Below, in pieces: positions 17,382 through 30,616 of a stretch of DNA of 64,000 nt. Numbering within the stretch: the first letter of the stretch is position 1; every line of letters starts with the position of its first letter. Source of the stretch: Mesorhizobium sp. L-2-11 (GTDB lineage: Bacteria; Pseudomonadota; Alphaproteobacteria; Rhizobiales; Rhizobiaceae). The stretch is from positions 5,286,001-5,350,000 of the forward strand of contig NZ_AP023257.1 in assembly GCF_016756595.1 (NCBI RefSeq), read 5' to 3'. The notes below the pieces were generated by a model, which saw only the letters and a program-made list of their open reading frames with translations, had not been told where the DNA came from and did not search any database. The translations under genes and the position numbers were made by a program.

Positions 17382-19007
17382 TCAGCCGGCTCGTCCGAGA
17401 AAGCAGCCCAAGGGCGGCAGCGACAGAATTTTTCCCTGCAAGGCGGCGCCAGCGCCAAGGTCGATTGTCTCTGCGACATCGATACCCTGCGGCAACGGCC
17501 AGTTGGCCGGCTCCTCGGCGAAGTTGAAAACGCACAGCAGCTTCTCGCCGCCGCCTTCGCGAATGAAGGCAAGCACTTCGCCCTCGGCATCGAGAAAGCG
17601 GATCGAACCTTGTACCAGCGCCGCATGCCGCTTGCGCAACGCCAGCATCGCCCGATAGCCGGCCAGAACTGACTTTTCCTCGCCGTTCTGGATATCGACT
17701 GCGCGGGCGCGATGGCTTTCCGGGATCGGAAGCCATGGCTTGCCGGTTGAAAAACCGGCATTGTTGGCGCCTTTCTCCCACACCATCGGCGTGCGGCAGC
17801 CATCCCTGCCCTTGAACCCCGGCCAGAAGCGGATGCCGTAGGGATCGCGCAGATCCTCGAACGCCAATTCCGCCTCCTCCAGCCCGAGTTCCTCACCCTG
17901 GTAGAGGCAGATCGATCCACGCAGGCAGGACAGCAGCGCGATGGAGAACTTCGCAGTCCTTTCCGGATCGCCGCCGGGCCTCGTCCAGCGCGTCACATGG
18001 CGAACGACATCGTGGTTGGAAAACGCCCAGCAGACCCAGCCGTCGGAGACAGCACTCTCGAACGCTTCGACGCATCCACGCACGTGTGCGGCCGAGAATT
18101 GCGGACCGAGCAGGTCGAAAGTGTAGCACATGTCGAGCTTGTCGCCGCCGCCGGTGTAGGCGGCTAGCGTCTGCAAGGAGCGGGCTTCGTCGCCGACCTC
18201 GCCGACAGCGGCGCGGCCCTCATATTCATCGAGCAGCGCCCGAAAACGTTTGAGGAAAGCGAGGTTTTCGGGCTGCGTCTTGTCGAACAAATGCTCCTGA
18301 TAGAGGTAGGGATTGGTTTCGGTGTTGGTGCCTGCGACACTTGACGCCAGCGGCGGGTTGCTGCGCAGCCAGCGGTCATGGACATAGTAGTTGACCGTGT
18401 CGAGGCGAAACCCGTCGACGCCGCGCTCCAGCCAAAACCGCACCGTTTCCAGCAGGGCGTCCTGAACCTCCGGATTGTGGAAATTGAGATCCGGCTGCGA
18501 GGCGAGAAAATTGTGCATGTAATACTGCCTGCGGGTCGCGTCCCACTCCCAGGCGGGGCCGCCGAAAACCGACAGCCAGTTGTTGGGCGTGGTGCCATCT
18601 GGCTTCGGATCGGCCCAGACATACCAATCCGCCCTGGGATTATCGCGGCTCGCGCGGCTTTCGACGAACCATTCGTGCCGGTCGGACGAATGCGACAGAA
18701 CCTGGTCGATAATGACTTTCAGCCCGAGACGGTGGGCCTCGGCGACCACTGCGTCGAAATCCTCTAATGTGCCGAACATCGGATCGACGGCTGTATAGTC
18801 GGAGACGTCGTAGCCCATATCGGCCATCGGCGACTTGAAGAAGGGCGACAGCCAGACGGCGTCGGCGCCGAGCGATGCGACATGAGCCAGCCTTGATGTG
18901 ATACCACGCAGATCGCCACTGCCGTCCCCCGTCGTGTCCTGGAAGGAGCGCGGGTAGATCTGGTAGATGACGCAGCCGCGCCACCACTCGGCGTGGTCAC
19001 TTGCCAC
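17382..19007 (-). CDS. aglA: Alpha-glucosidase, GH13 family (AglA type)
   Basis: A 541-residue cytosolic GH13 enzyme that releases glucose from alpha-glucosides such as maltose, sucrose or trehalose. Residues 10-22 (WRGCVIYQIYPRSF) and the DADAVWLSP-like (LGADAVWLSPFFKSP) strand are typical of oligo-alpha-glucosidases. The nucleophile Asp is in GVDGFRLDTVNYY near 210, the acid Glu in AAVGEVGDEA near 272, and the third acid in WAFSNHDVVRH near 335. It resembles rhizobial AglA. Its start overlaps the end of glgX by 11 bp, so it is translationally coupled as the last gene of the glycogen operon. That position suggests that it finishes degradation of short glucans. Confidence 0.92.
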   Translation of the reverse strand: MASDHAEWWRGCVIYQIYPRSFQDTTGDGSGDLRGITSRLAHVASLGADAVWLSPFFKSPMADMGYDVSDYTAVDPMFGTLEDFDAVVAEAHRLGLKVIIDQVLSHSSDRHEWFVESRASRDNPRADWYVWADPKPDGTTPNNWLSVFGGPAWEWDATRRQYYMHNFLASQPDLNFHNPEVQDALLETVRFWLERGVDGFRLDTVNYYVHDRWLRSNPPLASSVAGTNTETNPYLYQEHLFDKTQPENLAFLKRFRALLDEYEGRAAVGEVGDEARSLQTLAAYTGGGDKLDMCYTFDLLGPQFSAAHVRGCVEAFESAVSDGWVCWAFSNHDVVRHVTRWTRPGGDPERTAKFSIALLSCLRGSICLYQGEELGLEEAELAFEDLRDPYGIRFWPGFKGRDGCRTPMVWEKGANNAGFSTGKPWLPIPESHRARAVDIQNGEEKSVLAGYRAMLALRKRHAALVQGSIRFLDAEGEVLAFIREGGGEKLLCVFNFAEEPANWPLPQGIDVAETIDLGAGAALQGKILSLPPLGCFLGRAG

Positions 19008-21009
19008 TCGGGTTCTCCTTTATCCGAGCCTGCGCGGCTTCGTGTTCGATCATGAAGATCACCGTTCGCCCCGGCACCGGTCGTGAAATTCCGGCTGCGC
19101 CGTCCGTTGTCTCGATGGCTGGCTCCCAGCGAAATCCGTCGCGCTCCGGCAGCGTGAACATACAGGCCCGACGATCGCCATTGATAACAACGGCAAGGCG
19201 GCGATCATCGCTGCCGAGCATCAAGACCAGGCGGTGCCGCCCCGGATCGTGCCAGCCTGCCTCGTCGAGCGGCGTGCCGGTTTCAGTGAGCCAGACCACG
19301 TCCGGTTTTTCTGATCCAGGGGGCGGCTCTCCAGTCAGGAAGCGCGTGTCGGAAAGCGCCGGCACGGAACGACGCAACGTGGCGAGCAAAACGGCGTATT
19401 GTTCCAGCGCCTGATCGCGCCCGGCCCAGTCGAGCCAGGTGATCTCGTTGTCCTGCGCATAGGCGTTGTTGTTGCCCTTCTGGGTGCGGCCGAATTCGTC
19501 TCCGGCGGTCAGCATGATCGTGCCGCGTGAGGCAAACAGCGTGGCCAGCAGCGCACATCGGTCATCGAAACGTGCCGTAACGATCGCCCGGTCGCCGGTC
19601 TCGCCCTCGACGCCATTGTTCCAGGACAGGTTGTCGTCGTGGCCATCGCGGTTCTGCTCGCCATTGGCCTCATTGTGCTTGTGCTCGTAGGCAACAATGT
19701 CGGCCAGCGTCATGCCGTCATGCGCGGCGATGAAATTGACGCTGCGGCTCGTCTGCTGGCCTGGTTTGGCAAACACGTCGGACGAGCCGGCAAGCCGGGT
19801 GGCGAGCGCGCCGACCATGCCGCTATCGCCGCGCCAGAACCGGCGGAGGTCGTCGCGATATCTGTCGTTCCATTCGAGGAAGGGCGGCGGAAAATTGCCA
19901 AGCTGATAGCCGTCCGGGCCGATATCCCAAGGCTCGGCGACCAGCACCCGGTCGCCAAGGAGCGGATCATCCCGAATAGCCGTGAGCAATGGCGCAGCGG
20001 CGTCGAACGCACCATCGACCCGCCCCAGAATGGGGGCCAGGTCGAAGCGGAAACCGTCGACGCCGGCGTGGCAGACAAAGTGACGAAGCGTGTCGATGAC
20101 CATTTCCCGGACGGCCGGATGATCACAAGCGACGGTGTTGCCGGTGCCGGTGTCGTTGATCAGGCTGCCGTCCGGCCGATGCCGGTAGTAGGCGCGGCTG
20201 TCGAGGCCGCGCAGCGACAGCGTCGGCCCAAGCCTGTCGCTTTCGCCGGTGTGGTTGAAGACAAGATCGAGGATGACGCCGATGCCGGCCTCACGCAGCG
20301 CGGCAACCGTCTGCTGCAATTCCGCCAGACCGCCGGGCGCGAGGCGCGGATCGAGCGCCATGAAGGTCACGGGATTGTAGCCCCAGGCATTGCGCAGCCC
20401 GAGCGGCGGCAAATGCCGCTCATCGATCGATGCCGTCACCGGCATCAGTTCGACCGCCCCGACCCCGAGTTTTTTCAGATGCTCGATGATGGCCGGATGG
20501 GCAAGCGCTGCAAGCTTCCCGCGCTGGTGCTTCGGGATGGCCGGATGCAGCATGGTGAAGGCGCGCACCGGCACTTCATAGATCAGGCCGCCGGGCTGGA
20601 ACAGCGGCGGCAAGACAGGCACCGCTTGCGGCAAGGTTGCGGCAATAGCCTTTGGCAGCAGCGGCGCAGTGTCCGTGGCCTCGCCCCGGCGCGCGGCGAG
20701 CCTGCCGTCATAAACATAGGGCCTGTCGATTTCGACGGCATAGGGGTCGACCAGCAGCTTGTCGGGATCGAACCAAAGCCCTTGCTCGGGCGCATAGTCG
20801 CCATCGGCGCGAAGCCCGTATCGGGTGCCGGCGGCGAGGCCGGCAACGAAAAGCGCGTGAACGCCCTCGCCTTCCGGCTGGAGCTCGAGCCGGTCGATCT
20901 CCCGGGTTCCTTCATCGTCGAAGATCGAGACCCAGATGCGCCGAGCTGACGAGGACCATGCGGCGAAGCGAATGCCTTCGCAAGCGACGGTGGCGCCGAG
21001 CGGACTCAT
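18997..21009 (-). CDS. glgX: Glycogen debranching enzyme GlgX
   Basis: A 670-residue isoamylase-type debranching enzyme that removes alpha-1,6 branches left by glycogen phosphorylase. An N-terminal CBM48-like domain ([20 protein letters not shown]) precedes the GH13 barrel. The nucleophile Asp is in [15 protein letters not shown], the acid Glu in [17 protein letters not shown] and the transition-state Asp in [34 protein letters not shown] is a GlgX hallmark. The start at 21009 has GGAGAC upstream; a longer frame would run through the repeat at 21019-21190. It overlaps aglA. Confidence 0.95.
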   Translation of the reverse strand: MSPLGATVACEGIRFAAWSSSARRIWVSIFDDEGTREIDRLELQPEGEGVHALFVAGLAAGTRYGLRADGDYAPEQGLWFDPDKLLVDPYAVEIDRPYVYDGRLAARRGEATDTAPLLPKAIAATLPQAVPVLPPLFQPGGLIYEVPVRAFTMLHPAIPKHQRGKLAALAHPAIIEHLKKLGVGAVELMPVTASIDERHLPPLGLRNAWGYNPVTFMALDPRLAPGGLAELQQTVAALREAGIGVILDLVFNHTGESDRLGPTLSLRGLDSRAYYRHRPDGSLINDTGTGNTVACDHPAVREMVIDTLRHFVCHAGVDGFRFDLAPILGRVDGAFDAAAPLLTAIRDDPLLGDRVLVAEPWDIGPDGYQLGNFPPPFLEWNDRYRDDLRRFWRGDSGMVGALATRLAGSSDVFAKPGQQTSRSVNFIAAHDGMTLADIVAYEHKHNEANGEQNRDGHDDNLSWNNGVEGETGDRAIVTARFDDRCALLATLFASRGTIMLTAGDEFGRTQKGNNNAYAQDNEITWLDWAGRDQALEQYAVLLATLRRSVPALSDTRFLTGEPPPGSEKPDVVWLTETGTPLDEAGWHDPGRHRLVLMLGSDDRRLAVVINGDRRACMFTLPERDGFRWEPAIETTDGAAGISRPVPGRTVIFMIEHEAAQARIKENPSGK

Positions 21010-21018
21010 ACGGCGTCT

Positions 21019-21190
21019 CCTTCTCCCCTTGTGGGAGAAGGTGGATCGGCGCGCAGCGCCGAGACGGATGAGGGGTGCTGGAAGCAACGAGGCATGGGCG
21101 ATTTGAGCAAAGGTATGCGACAAGCTGGAACACCCCTCATCCGACCGAGCTTCGCTCGGCCACCTTCTCCCACAACAAGGAGAGAAGGGG
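21019..21190. repeat. RIME-like rhizobial intergenic mosaic element
   Basis: The segment begins ccttctccccttgtgggaga and ends with its near inverse (ccaccttctcccacaacaag then gagaagg). The inner parts gatgaggggtg and cacccctcatc pair as well. This is the hallmark of the RIME palindromes of rhizobia. It lies in the 229-bp gap between pgm and glgX, the only large gap in the glycogen operon, and would form a strong mRNA fold there. Confidence 0.8.
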
Positions 21191-21238
21191 GAGCCTCGCA
21201 ACGCAGGCCGAATTCAGACGGCCGGCTGTCAACCAGCT

Positions 21239-22870
<1,632 letters not shown>

Positions 22871-24316
22871 TCAGACAGCCCTTTTCGAAAGCAGCAAGCG
22901 ATAGAGTTCGAGGTATTTTTCTGCGCTTTTGTCCCACGAGACATCGGCCTTCATGCCTTGCCGCTGCATCGACGTCCAGATCGTGGGGTTGGCGTGCCCC
23001 GCGACCAGCCGGCGGATGGCGTGCAGCAAGGCGCCGGGATCGGCAGGTGCGAACTGGAAGCCGGTCGCCACACCTGCCGAAATCGCCGCTTCATTGGCGT
23101 CGATGACGGTGTCGGCAAGACCGCCGGTGCGGGCGACGACCGGCACGCAGCCATAGCGCAGGCCGTAAAGCTGCGTCAGTCCGCAAGGCTCGAAACGCGA
23201 CGGGATGACGATTGCGTCACAGCCGCCCTGCATGGTGTGGGAAAGCGCCTCGTCATAACCGACGACGACGCCGATGCGACCGCGATGGCGGGCGGCGGCG
23301 GCCAGCAGCGCGCCTTCGAGGCCGGCGTCGCCGGACCCCAGGATCGCCAGGCGGGCACCCCTCGCAACAATCCCGTCGACGACCGTTGCCAGGATGTCCA
23401 TTCCCTTCTGCCAGGTGAGCCGGCTGACCACGCAGACGATCGGACTGTCGTCGCGGTCAAGGTTGAATCGATCCTCGACGGCGGTCCGGTTGGGGTGCCG
23501 CGCCTTCAATGTCCTGGCCGTGTAGTTGGAAACCAGATGCTTGTCGGTTTCAGGGTTCCATATCTCGGTGTCGATGCCGTTGACGATGCCATAGAGATCG
23601 ACGGACCGCATGTTGATGAGGCCATCGAGCCCCATGCCGAATTCCGGCGAGCGGATCTCCTGCGCATAGGTCGGGCTGACTGTGGTGATGGCCCAGGCGG
23701 CCTGCAGGCCAGCCTTGAGGAAACCGACGCCGCCATAATATTCGACGCCGTCGAGCGCCATGGCCGCCGCCGGCAAGCCGAGTTCGCCAAAGATGCCGGC
23801 GCCGAACTGGCCCTGGAAAGCGAGATTGTGAACGGTGATCATCGAGGGCGTGCCGACCGCCTTGCCGTAGCGCATATAGGCCAGCGTCATCGCCGATTGC
23901 CAGTCATGTGCATGGACGATGTCCGGCAGGTAGCCCGAGACCGCGCCGCCGGCGATGTCGCCGCCAACCTGGCTCAGGGCCGCGAAACGCCGCCAATTGT
24001 CCGGCCAGTCGGCGCCGGTGGCATTGCCATAGGGGCCGCCGGGGCGATCGAACAGGTGCGGTGCGTCGAGCACGAACAGGTCGAGCCCGGCGATCTGGAC
24101 GGCATGGACCGAAGCCTTGCCGCCTTGCAGCAGCGGATAGTGGTGAACGGGTTTCTTCTTCTTGAAGGCATCCATGATCTGCGGATAGCCGGGAACAAGC
24201 GTGCGCATCGCCACGCCCTTGCCGGCGAGCGCGATGGGCAACGCGCCGGTCACGTCGGCAAGCCCGCCAGTCTTGATCAGAGGGAATATTTCGGGCGTGA
24301 CCGACAGGACCTGCAT
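22871..24316 (-). CDS. glgA: Glycogen synthase (ADP-glucose type)
   Basis: A 481-residue GT5 glycosyltransferase that extends alpha-1,4-glucan from ADP-glucose. The substrate motif [13 protein letters not shown] lies at residues 15-27, close to the family consensus. The central [17 protein letters not shown] and the C-terminal [17 protein letters not shown] (the E-x7-E retaining-transferase region) are intact. The ATG is directly next to the stop of glgC, with no spacer and no independent ribosome-binding site, so translation is likely coupled. Length and motifs are normal. Confidence 0.96.
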   Translation of the reverse strand: MQVLSVTPEIFPLIKTGGLADVTGALPIALAGKGVAMRTLVPGYPQIMDAFKKKKPVHHYPLLQGGKASVHAVQIAGLDLFVLDAPHLFDRPGGPYGNATGADWPDNWRRFAALSQVGGDIAGGAVSGYLPDIVHAHDWQSAMTLAYMRYGKAVGTPSMITVHNLAFQGQFGAGIFGELGLPAAAMALDGVEYYGGVGFLKAGLQAAWAITTVSPTYAQEIRSPEFGMGLDGLINMRSVDLYGIVNGIDTEIWNPETDKHLVSNYTARTLKARHPNRTAVEDRFNLDRDDSPIVCVVSRLTWQKGMDILATVVDGIVARGARLAILGSGDAGLEGALLAAAARHRGRIGVVVGYDEALSHTMQGGCDAIVIPSRFEPCGLTQLYGLRYGCVPVVARTGGLADTVIDANEAAISAGVATGFQFAPADPGALLHAIRRLVAGHANPTIWTSMQRQGMKADVSWDKSAEKYLELYRLLLSKRAV

Positions 24317-25585
24317 TCACGACAATCCGAGTTTGTCGATCATGGCCTGCGTGACGAGGCAGATGCCCTTTTCGGAAACGCGGAAGCGCTTGGCGTCGAG
24401 GACGGGATCCTCGCCGACCACGAGGCCTTCGGGAATCCTGACGCCATGATCGATCACCACGCGCTTCAATCTCGCGCTGCGGCCGACCTGGCAGTCGGGC
24501 AGCATGACGACGTCCTCGAGCGTCGAATAGGAGTTGATGCGCGCGCCGGTGAAGATCAGGCTTCGCTTCAGCGAGGCGCCTGAGACGATGCAATCGCCCG
24601 AGACCAGCGAGGATACCGCCGAGCCACGGCGGCCATCCTCGTCATGCACGAACTTTGCCGGCGGCTTCAGCTCGGCATAGGTCCAGATCGGCCAGTCGCG
24701 GTCGTAGAGGTCGAGCTCGGGCGTGATGTCGGTGAGGTCGATATTGGCTTCCCAATAGGCGTCGACGGTCCCGACATCGCGCCAGTAGGCTTCGTTCTCG
24801 GCGGTCGAGCGCACGCAGGATTTGGCGAAGCGATGGGCGATCGCCTTCCCGTGTTCGACGACATAGGGGATGATGTCCTTGCCAAAGTCACGGCTCGAGC
24901 CCGGTTCGGCCGCGTCGCGGCGCAGCTGCTCCATCAGGAACTTGGTCTTGAACACGTAGATGCCCATCGACGCCAGGGCAAAATCCGGCTTGTCGGGAAT
25001 GCCGGGCGGATCGGCGGGTTTCTCGATGAAGGAGATGATGGTGTCCTTCTTGTCGACATGCATGACGCCGAAGCCGGTCGCCTCCATGCGCGGCACTTCG
25101 AGGCAGCCGACGGTGACGTCGGCGCCGGCGTCGACATGCTGGCGAAGCATCAGCTCATAATCCATCTTGTAGACGTGATCGCCGGCCAGGATAACCATGT
25201 ATTCGGGCCCGTAGGCCTCGATGATGTCGATGTTCTGGTAGACGGCATCGGCCGTCCCCTCATACCATTGCGTTTCCGATACGCGTTGGCTGGCCGGCAG
25301 GATGTCGAAGCTCTCGTTGCGCTCGGGCCGCAGGAAGTTCCAGCCGCGCTGCAGATGGCGGATCAGCGAGTGCGCCTTGTACTGAGTAGCAACGCCGAGG
25401 CGGCGGATACCGGAATTGAGCGCATTGGACAGCGCAAAATCGATGATGCGCGTCTTGCCGCCGAAATAGACCGCGGGCTTGGCGCGCCGGTCGGTCAATT
25501 CCTTGAGGCGGCTGCCACGGCCGCCGGCCAGAACATAGGCCATGGCATCGCGCGCCAGCGGCTGGGTCCGTGTTATCTCTGCCAT
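24317..25585 (-). CDS. glgC: Glucose-1-phosphate adenylyltransferase
   Basis: A 422-residue enzyme that makes ADP-glucose, the committed step of glycogen synthesis. The nucleotide-binding motif [20 protein letters not shown] lies at residues 17-36, [19 protein letters not shown] follows at about 42, and the glucose-1-phosphate site is around [10 protein letters not shown] near 185. A left-handed beta-helix makes up the C-terminus. The family is allosterically controlled by glycolytic intermediates. GGGAGG sits six bases before the start. It lies 36 bp after glgB. Confidence 0.96.
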   Translation of the reverse strand: MAEITRTQPLARDAMAYVLAGGRGSRLKELTDRRAKPAVYFGGKTRIIDFALSNALNSGIRRLGVATQYKAHSLIRHLQRGWNFLRPERNESFDILPASQRVSETQWYEGTADAVYQNIDIIEAYGPEYMVILAGDHVYKMDYELMLRQHVDAGADVTVGCLEVPRMEATGFGVMHVDKKDTIISFIEKPADPPGIPDKPDFALASMGIYVFKTKFLMEQLRRDAAEPGSSRDFGKDIIPYVVEHGKAIAHRFAKSCVRSTAENEAYWRDVGTVDAYWEANIDLTDITPELDLYDRDWPIWTYAELKPPAKFVHDEDGRRGSAVSSLVSGDCIVSGASLKRSLIFTGARINSYSTLEDVVMLPDCQVGRSARLKRVVIDHGVRIPEGLVVGEDPVLDAKRFRVSEKGICLVTQAMIDKLGLS

Positions 25586-25621
25586 TTTTATCCTCCCAAG
25601 TTACGCGCTGCGAGACATCGC

Positions 25622-27835
25622 TTAGTCCGGAACAAATTCGAGCATGACCGTCGACAGCGGCGGCAACACCATCGTCGCCGAGATGCCTCCTGCTTCCGCC
25701 CGAGCCTCGACGGCGCCGCCATTGCCCTTGCCGGAACCGCCATATTCGGTTGCGTCCGTGTTGATGATCTCGCGCCATCTTCCAGCCGTCGGCAACGGCA
25801 CGCGATAATCGTCGCGCGGCACCGGCGTAAAATTGGCGATGACGGCGACCGGGTTTCCGCCCGGCGCGCTGCGCAGCCAGGCGAAGACAGAGTTGGCGCT
25901 GTCGTCGACGATCAGCCAGGAAAAGCCCTCCGGCTCGCAATCGCGCGCATGCAGGGCCGGGCGCGAGCGGTAAAGATAGTTGAGATCGCGCACCGTCTGC
26001 CAGACGCCGCGGTGGGGCCCGAAATCCAGCAGGTTCCAGTCGAGCGCGCGCGCCTCGCTCCACTCGCGGCGCTGGGCGAACTCCTGGCCCATGAACAACA
26101 GCTTCTTGCCGGGATAGCCCCACATGAAGGCGTAGTAGGCGCGCAATGTTGCGAATTTCTGCCAATCATCGCCGGCCATCTTGCCAAGCAGCGTCCCCTT
26201 GCCGTGCACGACCTCGTCATGGGAGAGCGGCAGCACGAAATTCTCTGAGAAGGCGTAGACCAGACCGAAGGTGATGTCGCCATGGTGATGCTTGCGGAAA
26301 ATCGGCTCCTTGGAGAAATACTCCAGCGTGTCGTGCATGAAGCCCATGTTCCACTTGAAGCCGAAACCCAGCCCGCCCTCATGCACCGGCTGCGAGACTT
26401 TTGGCCATGAGGTCGATTCCTCGGCGATCGTCATCACACCCGGATGCTGGCCGTAGACTTCCTTGTTCATCCTCTGGAGGAAGCTGACCGCCTCGAGGTT
26501 TTCGCGCCCGCCTTTTTCGTTGGGGATCCATTCGCCGGCCTTTCGCGAATAGTCGAGGTAGAGCATCGAGGCGACGGCATCGACGCGCAAACCGTCGACA
26601 TGGTATTTCTCGGCCCAGAACAGCGCATTGTTGACCAGGAACGAGACCACCTCGCGCCGGCCGAAATTGTAGATCGCGGTGTTCCAGTCGGGATGGAAGC
26701 CCTTGCGCGGGTCGGCATGCTCATAGAGCGCGGTGCCGTCGAAATTGGCCAGGCCGTGCGCATCCACTGGAAAATGCGCTGGCACCCAGTCAAGGATGAC
26801 GCCGATGCCGGCGCGGTGGGCGCCGTCGACGAACCGGGCAAAACCCTCCGGATCGCCGAAGCGGGCCGACGGCGCGTAGAGGCCCGTCGTCTGGTAACCC
26901 CAGGACGGATCATAGGGATGTTCGGAGATCGGCATGAATTCGATATGGGTGAAGCCCGTTTCGACCACATACGGGATCAGCCGGCCGGCAAGCTCGTCCC
27001 AAGACAGGAAACTGCCGTCGTCGTGAAGCTGCCAGGAGCCGGCATGGACCTCATAGATCGACACCGCCTCGCGCCTGGGATCGGCATTGCGCCAGTAATG
27101 GCGGTGCGCCTCGTCACCCCATTGATGCGCCGGCGGAAGCGCCGTCACCGAAGCGGTGGCCGGGCGCAGTTCCGACTTGAAAGCGAACGGATCGGCCTTC
27201 AGCGGCAGCCTCACGCCATCGGGCCCGATGATTTCGTATTTGTATGGCCGTCCGGCGCCGATGTCGGGGATGAACAACTCCCAGATGCCGGTGTCGCGGC
27301 GGACGCGCATCGTATGCCTGCGGCCGTCCCATTCGTTGAAGTCGCCGACCACCGAAACGCGCCTTGCATTGGGCGCCCAGACGGCGAAATGGACGCCGGA
27401 CGCACCCTCGTGGTCGATGAGATGCGCACCAAGCTTGTCGAACAGCCTGAGATGCGAACCTTCGGCGATGTAATAGTCGTCCAGCGGACCAAGCACCGGA
27501 CCGAACGAATAGGGATCGGTCAGCCACCAGTCACCGCCGGCATTGCGCGCGTGATAGCGCAGCGGCTGACGCTTTCTGAGCGACAGGCTGCCCTCGAAGA
27601 AGCCGCCTTCGTCGCGCCTGGAGAGTTCGCCGGCGTTCTTACCGGTCAGCGTGTAGGCAGTGACGAACTCGGCATGAGGGACGAAGCAGCGGGCGACAAA
27701 GCCCTTGTTAACCTCGTGCACACCGAGGATCGCGAAAGGATCACCATGCGTGCCGGCGACAATTGCCGCGACATCGCCGGCTGACGCCAGTCCATCCGGC
27801 CCGCTTGTCGCAGCGGTCGCGCGCGGCTTCCTCAT
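25622..27835 (-). CDS. glgB: 1,4-alpha-glucan branching enzyme
   Basis: A 737-residue GH13 branching enzyme. It has an N-terminal CBM48-type domain pair ([33 protein letters not shown]), then the barrel with [14 protein letters not shown], the nucleophile in [17 protein letters not shown] near 410, the acid in [11 protein letters not shown] near 463 and the third acid in [14 protein letters not shown] near 530. The start at 27835 is preceded by a GGGAGG-like site; an upstream ATG at 27877 overlaps the spacer and is less likely. Full length, including the N-terminal N1 domain. It lies 51 bp after glgP. Confidence 0.95.
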   Translation of the reverse strand: MRKPRATAATSGPDGLASAGDVAAIVAGTHGDPFAILGVHEVNKGFVARCFVPHAEFVTAYTLTGKNAGELSRRDEGGFFEGSLSLRKRQPLRYHARNAGGDWWLTDPYSFGPVLGPLDDYYIAEGSHLRLFDKLGAHLIDHEGASGVHFAVWAPNARRVSVVGDFNEWDGRRHTMRVRRDTGIWELFIPDIGAGRPYKYEIIGPDGVRLPLKADPFAFKSELRPATASVTALPPAHQWGDEAHRHYWRNADPRREAVSIYEVHAGSWQLHDDGSFLSWDELAGRLIPYVVETGFTHIEFMPISEHPYDPSWGYQTTGLYAPSARFGDPEGFARFVDGAHRAGIGVILDWVPAHFPVDAHGLANFDGTALYEHADPRKGFHPDWNTAIYNFGRREVVSFLVNNALFWAEKYHVDGLRVDAVASMLYLDYSRKAGEWIPNEKGGRENLEAVSFLQRMNKEVYGQHPGVMTIAEESTSWPKVSQPVHEGGLGFGFKWNMGFMHDTLEYFSKEPIFRKHHHGDITFGLVYAFSENFVLPLSHDEVVHGKGTLLGKMAGDDWQKFATLRAYYAFMWGYPGKKLLFMGQEFAQRREWSEARALDWNLLDFGPHRGVWQTVRDLNYLYRSRPALHARDCEPEGFSWLIVDDSANSVFAWLRSAPGGNPVAVIANFTPVPRDDYRVPLPTAGRWREIINTDATEYGGSGKGNGGAVEARAEAGGISATMVLPPLSTVMLEFVPD

Positions 27836-27886
27836 CAGGCAGTGACCCTCCCCGGACCACGTTGTTCGTGGCCTCATGCAATCATA

Positions 27887-30349
27887 TCAGACGGGCACGT
27901 TCCAGATTTCTTTCGCATATTGGCGGATCGTGCGATCGGACGAGAACCAGCCGACGCGGGCGACATTGCGGATTGCCTTGGCGTACCAATCCGGGCTGTC
28001 GCGCCAGACGGCATCGACATCGCGCTGGGTTGAGGCGTAGGCATCGAAATCCGCGGCGACCATGAACCAGTCGCTCTGATAGAGGCCGTTCATCAGCTCG
28101 CGATAGCGTTCCGGATCGTCAGGCGAAAAGACGCCCGTCGAAACGGCAGCCACGGCCTGCGCCAGTTCGGGAGAGGCTTCGATCACCGATCGCGGATCGT
28201 AGCCGTTGCTGCGCCGCTCAGCGACCTCTTCGGTGGTCAGGCCGAAAATGAAAATGTTGTCGTCGCCGACGCATTCCTTGATCTCGACATTGGCGCCGTC
28301 GAGCGTGCCGATGGTCAGCGCACCGTTCAGCGCGAATTTCATGTTGCCGGTGCCGGAGGCTTCCATCCCGGCGGTCGATATCTGCTCCGAAAGATCGGCG
28401 GCCGGCATCATGATCTCGGCCAGGCTGACATTGTAGTTCGGCACGAACACCACTTTGAGCAAGCCGCGAACGGCCGGATCGCGATTGATGACCTTGGCGA
28501 CGTCGTTGGCGAGTTTGATGATCAGCTTGGCGTTGTGATAGCTGGGCGCCGCCTTGCCGCCGAAGAACTTGACGCGTGGCATCCAGTTGCGCTCGGGATG
28601 GGAGCGGATCTGGTCGTAGAGCGCGACTGTTTCGAGGATGTTCAGGAGCTGGCGCTTGTATTCGTGGATGCGCTTGATCTGGATGTCGAACAGCGCCGAG
28701 GGATCGATCCTGATGCCGAGGCGGTCGGCGACGAGATTGGCAAGCTTGGCCTTGTTCGCCCGCTTGACTGCGGCGAACTTGTCGCGGAAGGCGGCGTCGT
28801 CAGCAAAGGCATCGAGCTCCTTGATCGCGTCTATATCGTCGAGGAAGCGGTCGCCGATCGCCTCGCGGGTGAGTGCGGTGAGACCGGGATTGCACTGGAT
28901 CAGCCAGCGCCGCGGCGTGATGCCGTTGGTCTTGTTGTTGATGCGGTCGGGGTAGAGCCGGTGGAGCTCGGCAAACACCGTTTCCTTCATCAACTCGGTG
29001 TGAAGGGCAGAGACGCCGTTGATCGAGTGCGAGCCGACAAAGGCCAGATTGCCCATGCGCACCCGACGCTCACCGTTTTCCTGTATCAGCGAGATTTGGC
29101 TGATCTGCTCGTCAGAAAACTGGTCGGAGGCGCGCGCCTCCAGCAGCACTTCGGCGTTGATGGCGTAGACGATTTGCATATGGCGCGGCAACAGCCGCTC
29201 AAACAGCGGCACCGGCCAGCTTTCGAGCGCTTCGGGAAGCAGCGTATGGTTGGTGTAGCCGAAGGTCCGCTTGGTGATGCTCCAGGCCTGGTCGAAATCC
29301 ATGCCGTGGACATCCATCAACAGGCGCAGCAGCTCGGCCACCGCAATGGCCGGATGGGTATCGTTCAGATGGATCGCCGCCTTGTCGGGCAGCGACTGCA
29401 GGTCGCCATACTGGCTGAGATGACGCTGAATGATGTCCTGCAACGATGCGGTGGAAAAGAAATACTCTTGCCTGAGCCGCAGCTCCTGACCGGCCTTGTG
29501 GGAATCAGCAGGGTAAAGGACGCGCGACAAGGCATCGGCCTTGTTGCTTTCGGCGAGCGCACCGATGTGGTCGCCGGCGTTGAACTTGTCGAGCAGTATC
29601 GGATCGATCGGCATACCGGACCAGAGCCGCAGCGTGTTGACGCGGTTGGCTCGCCAGCCAACCACCGGCGTATCGTAGGCAACCGCCAGAACATGTTCGA
29701 TCGGCTTCCAGACGTGGCGCTCAAGCCTGCCGTCGTTCGAGGTGATCGATTCCACCGAGCCGCCGAAACCGACCTCGAATGAGCGTTCGCGCCGCTCGAA
29801 CTCCCAGGGGTTGCCGTGATCGAGCCAGGTCTCGGGCAGCTCAACCTGCCAGCCGCCATGGATTTCCTGCCGGAACATGCCATTGGCGTAGCGAATGCCA
29901 TAGCCATGCGCGGGGATGTCGACGGTGGCCATGCTTTCCATGAAGCAGGCGGCGAGCCGGCCGAGACCGCCATTGCCAAGCGCTGCATCTGGTTCGAGGG
30001 CGGCGATGAGGTCAAGGTCGACGCCGAGAGACCGCAGCGCTTCGCGCATATTGTCCATCAGGCCGAGATTGGAGAAGGCGTCGCGCATCAGGCGGCCGAT
30101 GAGGAATTCCAGTGATAGGTAATAGACGCGCTTTTCCTGATGGGCGTAGGCCTCTTGCGTCGCCTGCATCCAATGATCGACGATATGGTCGCGCACGACC
30201 TTGATCGAGGCGGTGAGCCAGTCGTATTGCGTCGCGACGCTGGTCCCCTTGCCGAGCCTGTATTTGAGGGCCTTCAAGACTTCGTCGGCAAGCGCCTTGG
30301 GATCGGAGTTTTCGAGAATGGGAGCTTCGGTTGTCATCGCGCGCGTCAT
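27887..30349 (-). CDS. glgP: Glycogen phosphorylase
   Basis: An 820-residue GT35 enzyme that releases glucose-1-phosphate from glycogen ends. The PLP-binding signature EASGTGNMKFALNGALTIG near residue 655 includes the Schiff-base lysine. Other family blocks are LGNGGLGRLAACFMES near 125, HLNDTHPAIAVAELLR near 333 and QIKRIHEYKRQLLN near 560. It is the first gene of the glycogen operon on the minus strand. GAGAGG lies before the ATG, and a likely promoter is at 30406-30433. Synthesis and degradation genes share one operon, so control must be largely at enzyme level. Confidence 0.96.
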   Translation of the reverse strand: MTRAMTTEAPILENSDPKALADEVLKALKYRLGKGTSVATQYDWLTASIKVVRDHIVDHWMQATQEAYAHQEKRVYYLSLEFLIGRLMRDAFSNLGLMDNMREALRSLGVDLDLIAALEPDAALGNGGLGRLAACFMESMATVDIPAHGYGIRYANGMFRQEIHGGWQVELPETWLDHGNPWEFERRERSFEVGFGGSVESITSNDGRLERHVWKPIEHVLAVAYDTPVVGWRANRVNTLRLWSGMPIDPILLDKFNAGDHIGALAESNKADALSRVLYPADSHKAGQELRLRQEYFFSTASLQDIIQRHLSQYGDLQSLPDKAAIHLNDTHPAIAVAELLRLLMDVHGMDFDQAWSITKRTFGYTNHTLLPEALESWPVPLFERLLPRHMQIVYAINAEVLLEARASDQFSDEQISQISLIQENGERRVRMGNLAFVGSHSINGVSALHTELMKETVFAELHRLYPDRINNKTNGITPRRWLIQCNPGLTALTREAIGDRFLDDIDAIKELDAFADDAAFRDKFAAVKRANKAKLANLVADRLGIRIDPSALFDIQIKRIHEYKRQLLNILETVALYDQIRSHPERNWMPRVKFFGGKAAPSYHNAKLIIKLANDVAKVINRDPAVRGLLKVVFVPNYNVSLAEIMMPAADLSEQISTAGMEASGTGNMKFALNGALTIGTLDGANVEIKECVGDDNIFIFGLTTEEVAERRSNGYDPRSVIEASPELAQAVAAVSTGVFSPDDPERYRELMNGLYQSDWFMVAADFDAYASTQRDVDAVWRDSPDWYAKAIRNVARVGWFSSDRTIRQYAKEIWNVPV

Positions 30350-30405
30350 GCTGCCTCTCGTGCGGTTGCCATGATCATACCGGCTTTCACCATTCCTCCC
30401 AGCCC

Positions 30406-30433
30406 ATGCTAGCGCATATTGTTAAGCGTTCAA
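30406..30433 (-). promoter_or_regulatory. Candidate promoter of the glycogen operon
   Basis: On the minus strand TTGAAC (30433-30428) and TAGCAT (30411-30406) are separated by 16 bases, about 57 bases ahead of glgP. The region is AT-richer than its surroundings. Assignment is by eye. Confidence 0.4.
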
Positions 30434-30486
30434 TCGAGTTACATTGCCGCGGAGCAACTTACCCTGCGGCAGTTTAGCAACTTGAA

Positions 30487-30519
30487 GTGCGTCGCGTTTG
30501 GGCGGCCGCTGCGACGCAC
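30487..30519. terminator. Hairpin in the frcA-glgP gap
   Basis: Arms GTGCGTCGC (30487-30495) and GCGACGCAC (30511-30519) are perfectly complementary around a 15-base GC-rich loop. Orientation and role are unclear because it lies upstream of glgP and well beyond the end of frcA. Confidence 0.4.
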
Positions 30520-30616
30520 CTTAAGTTCTAGCCATGTCCATATCGTTCCAAAACCGCTGCGCACCCTCGGTTCGCGCCCGAGGGCATGCTCTTGGGCGAC
30601 ACGTAATTTCTTGTTC

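Noticed and set aside
22958..24583. 541-codon open frame opposite glgA/glgC
   Set aside because: It is antisense to two well-recognised enzymes, has no motifs and arises from the high GC content at third codon positions.
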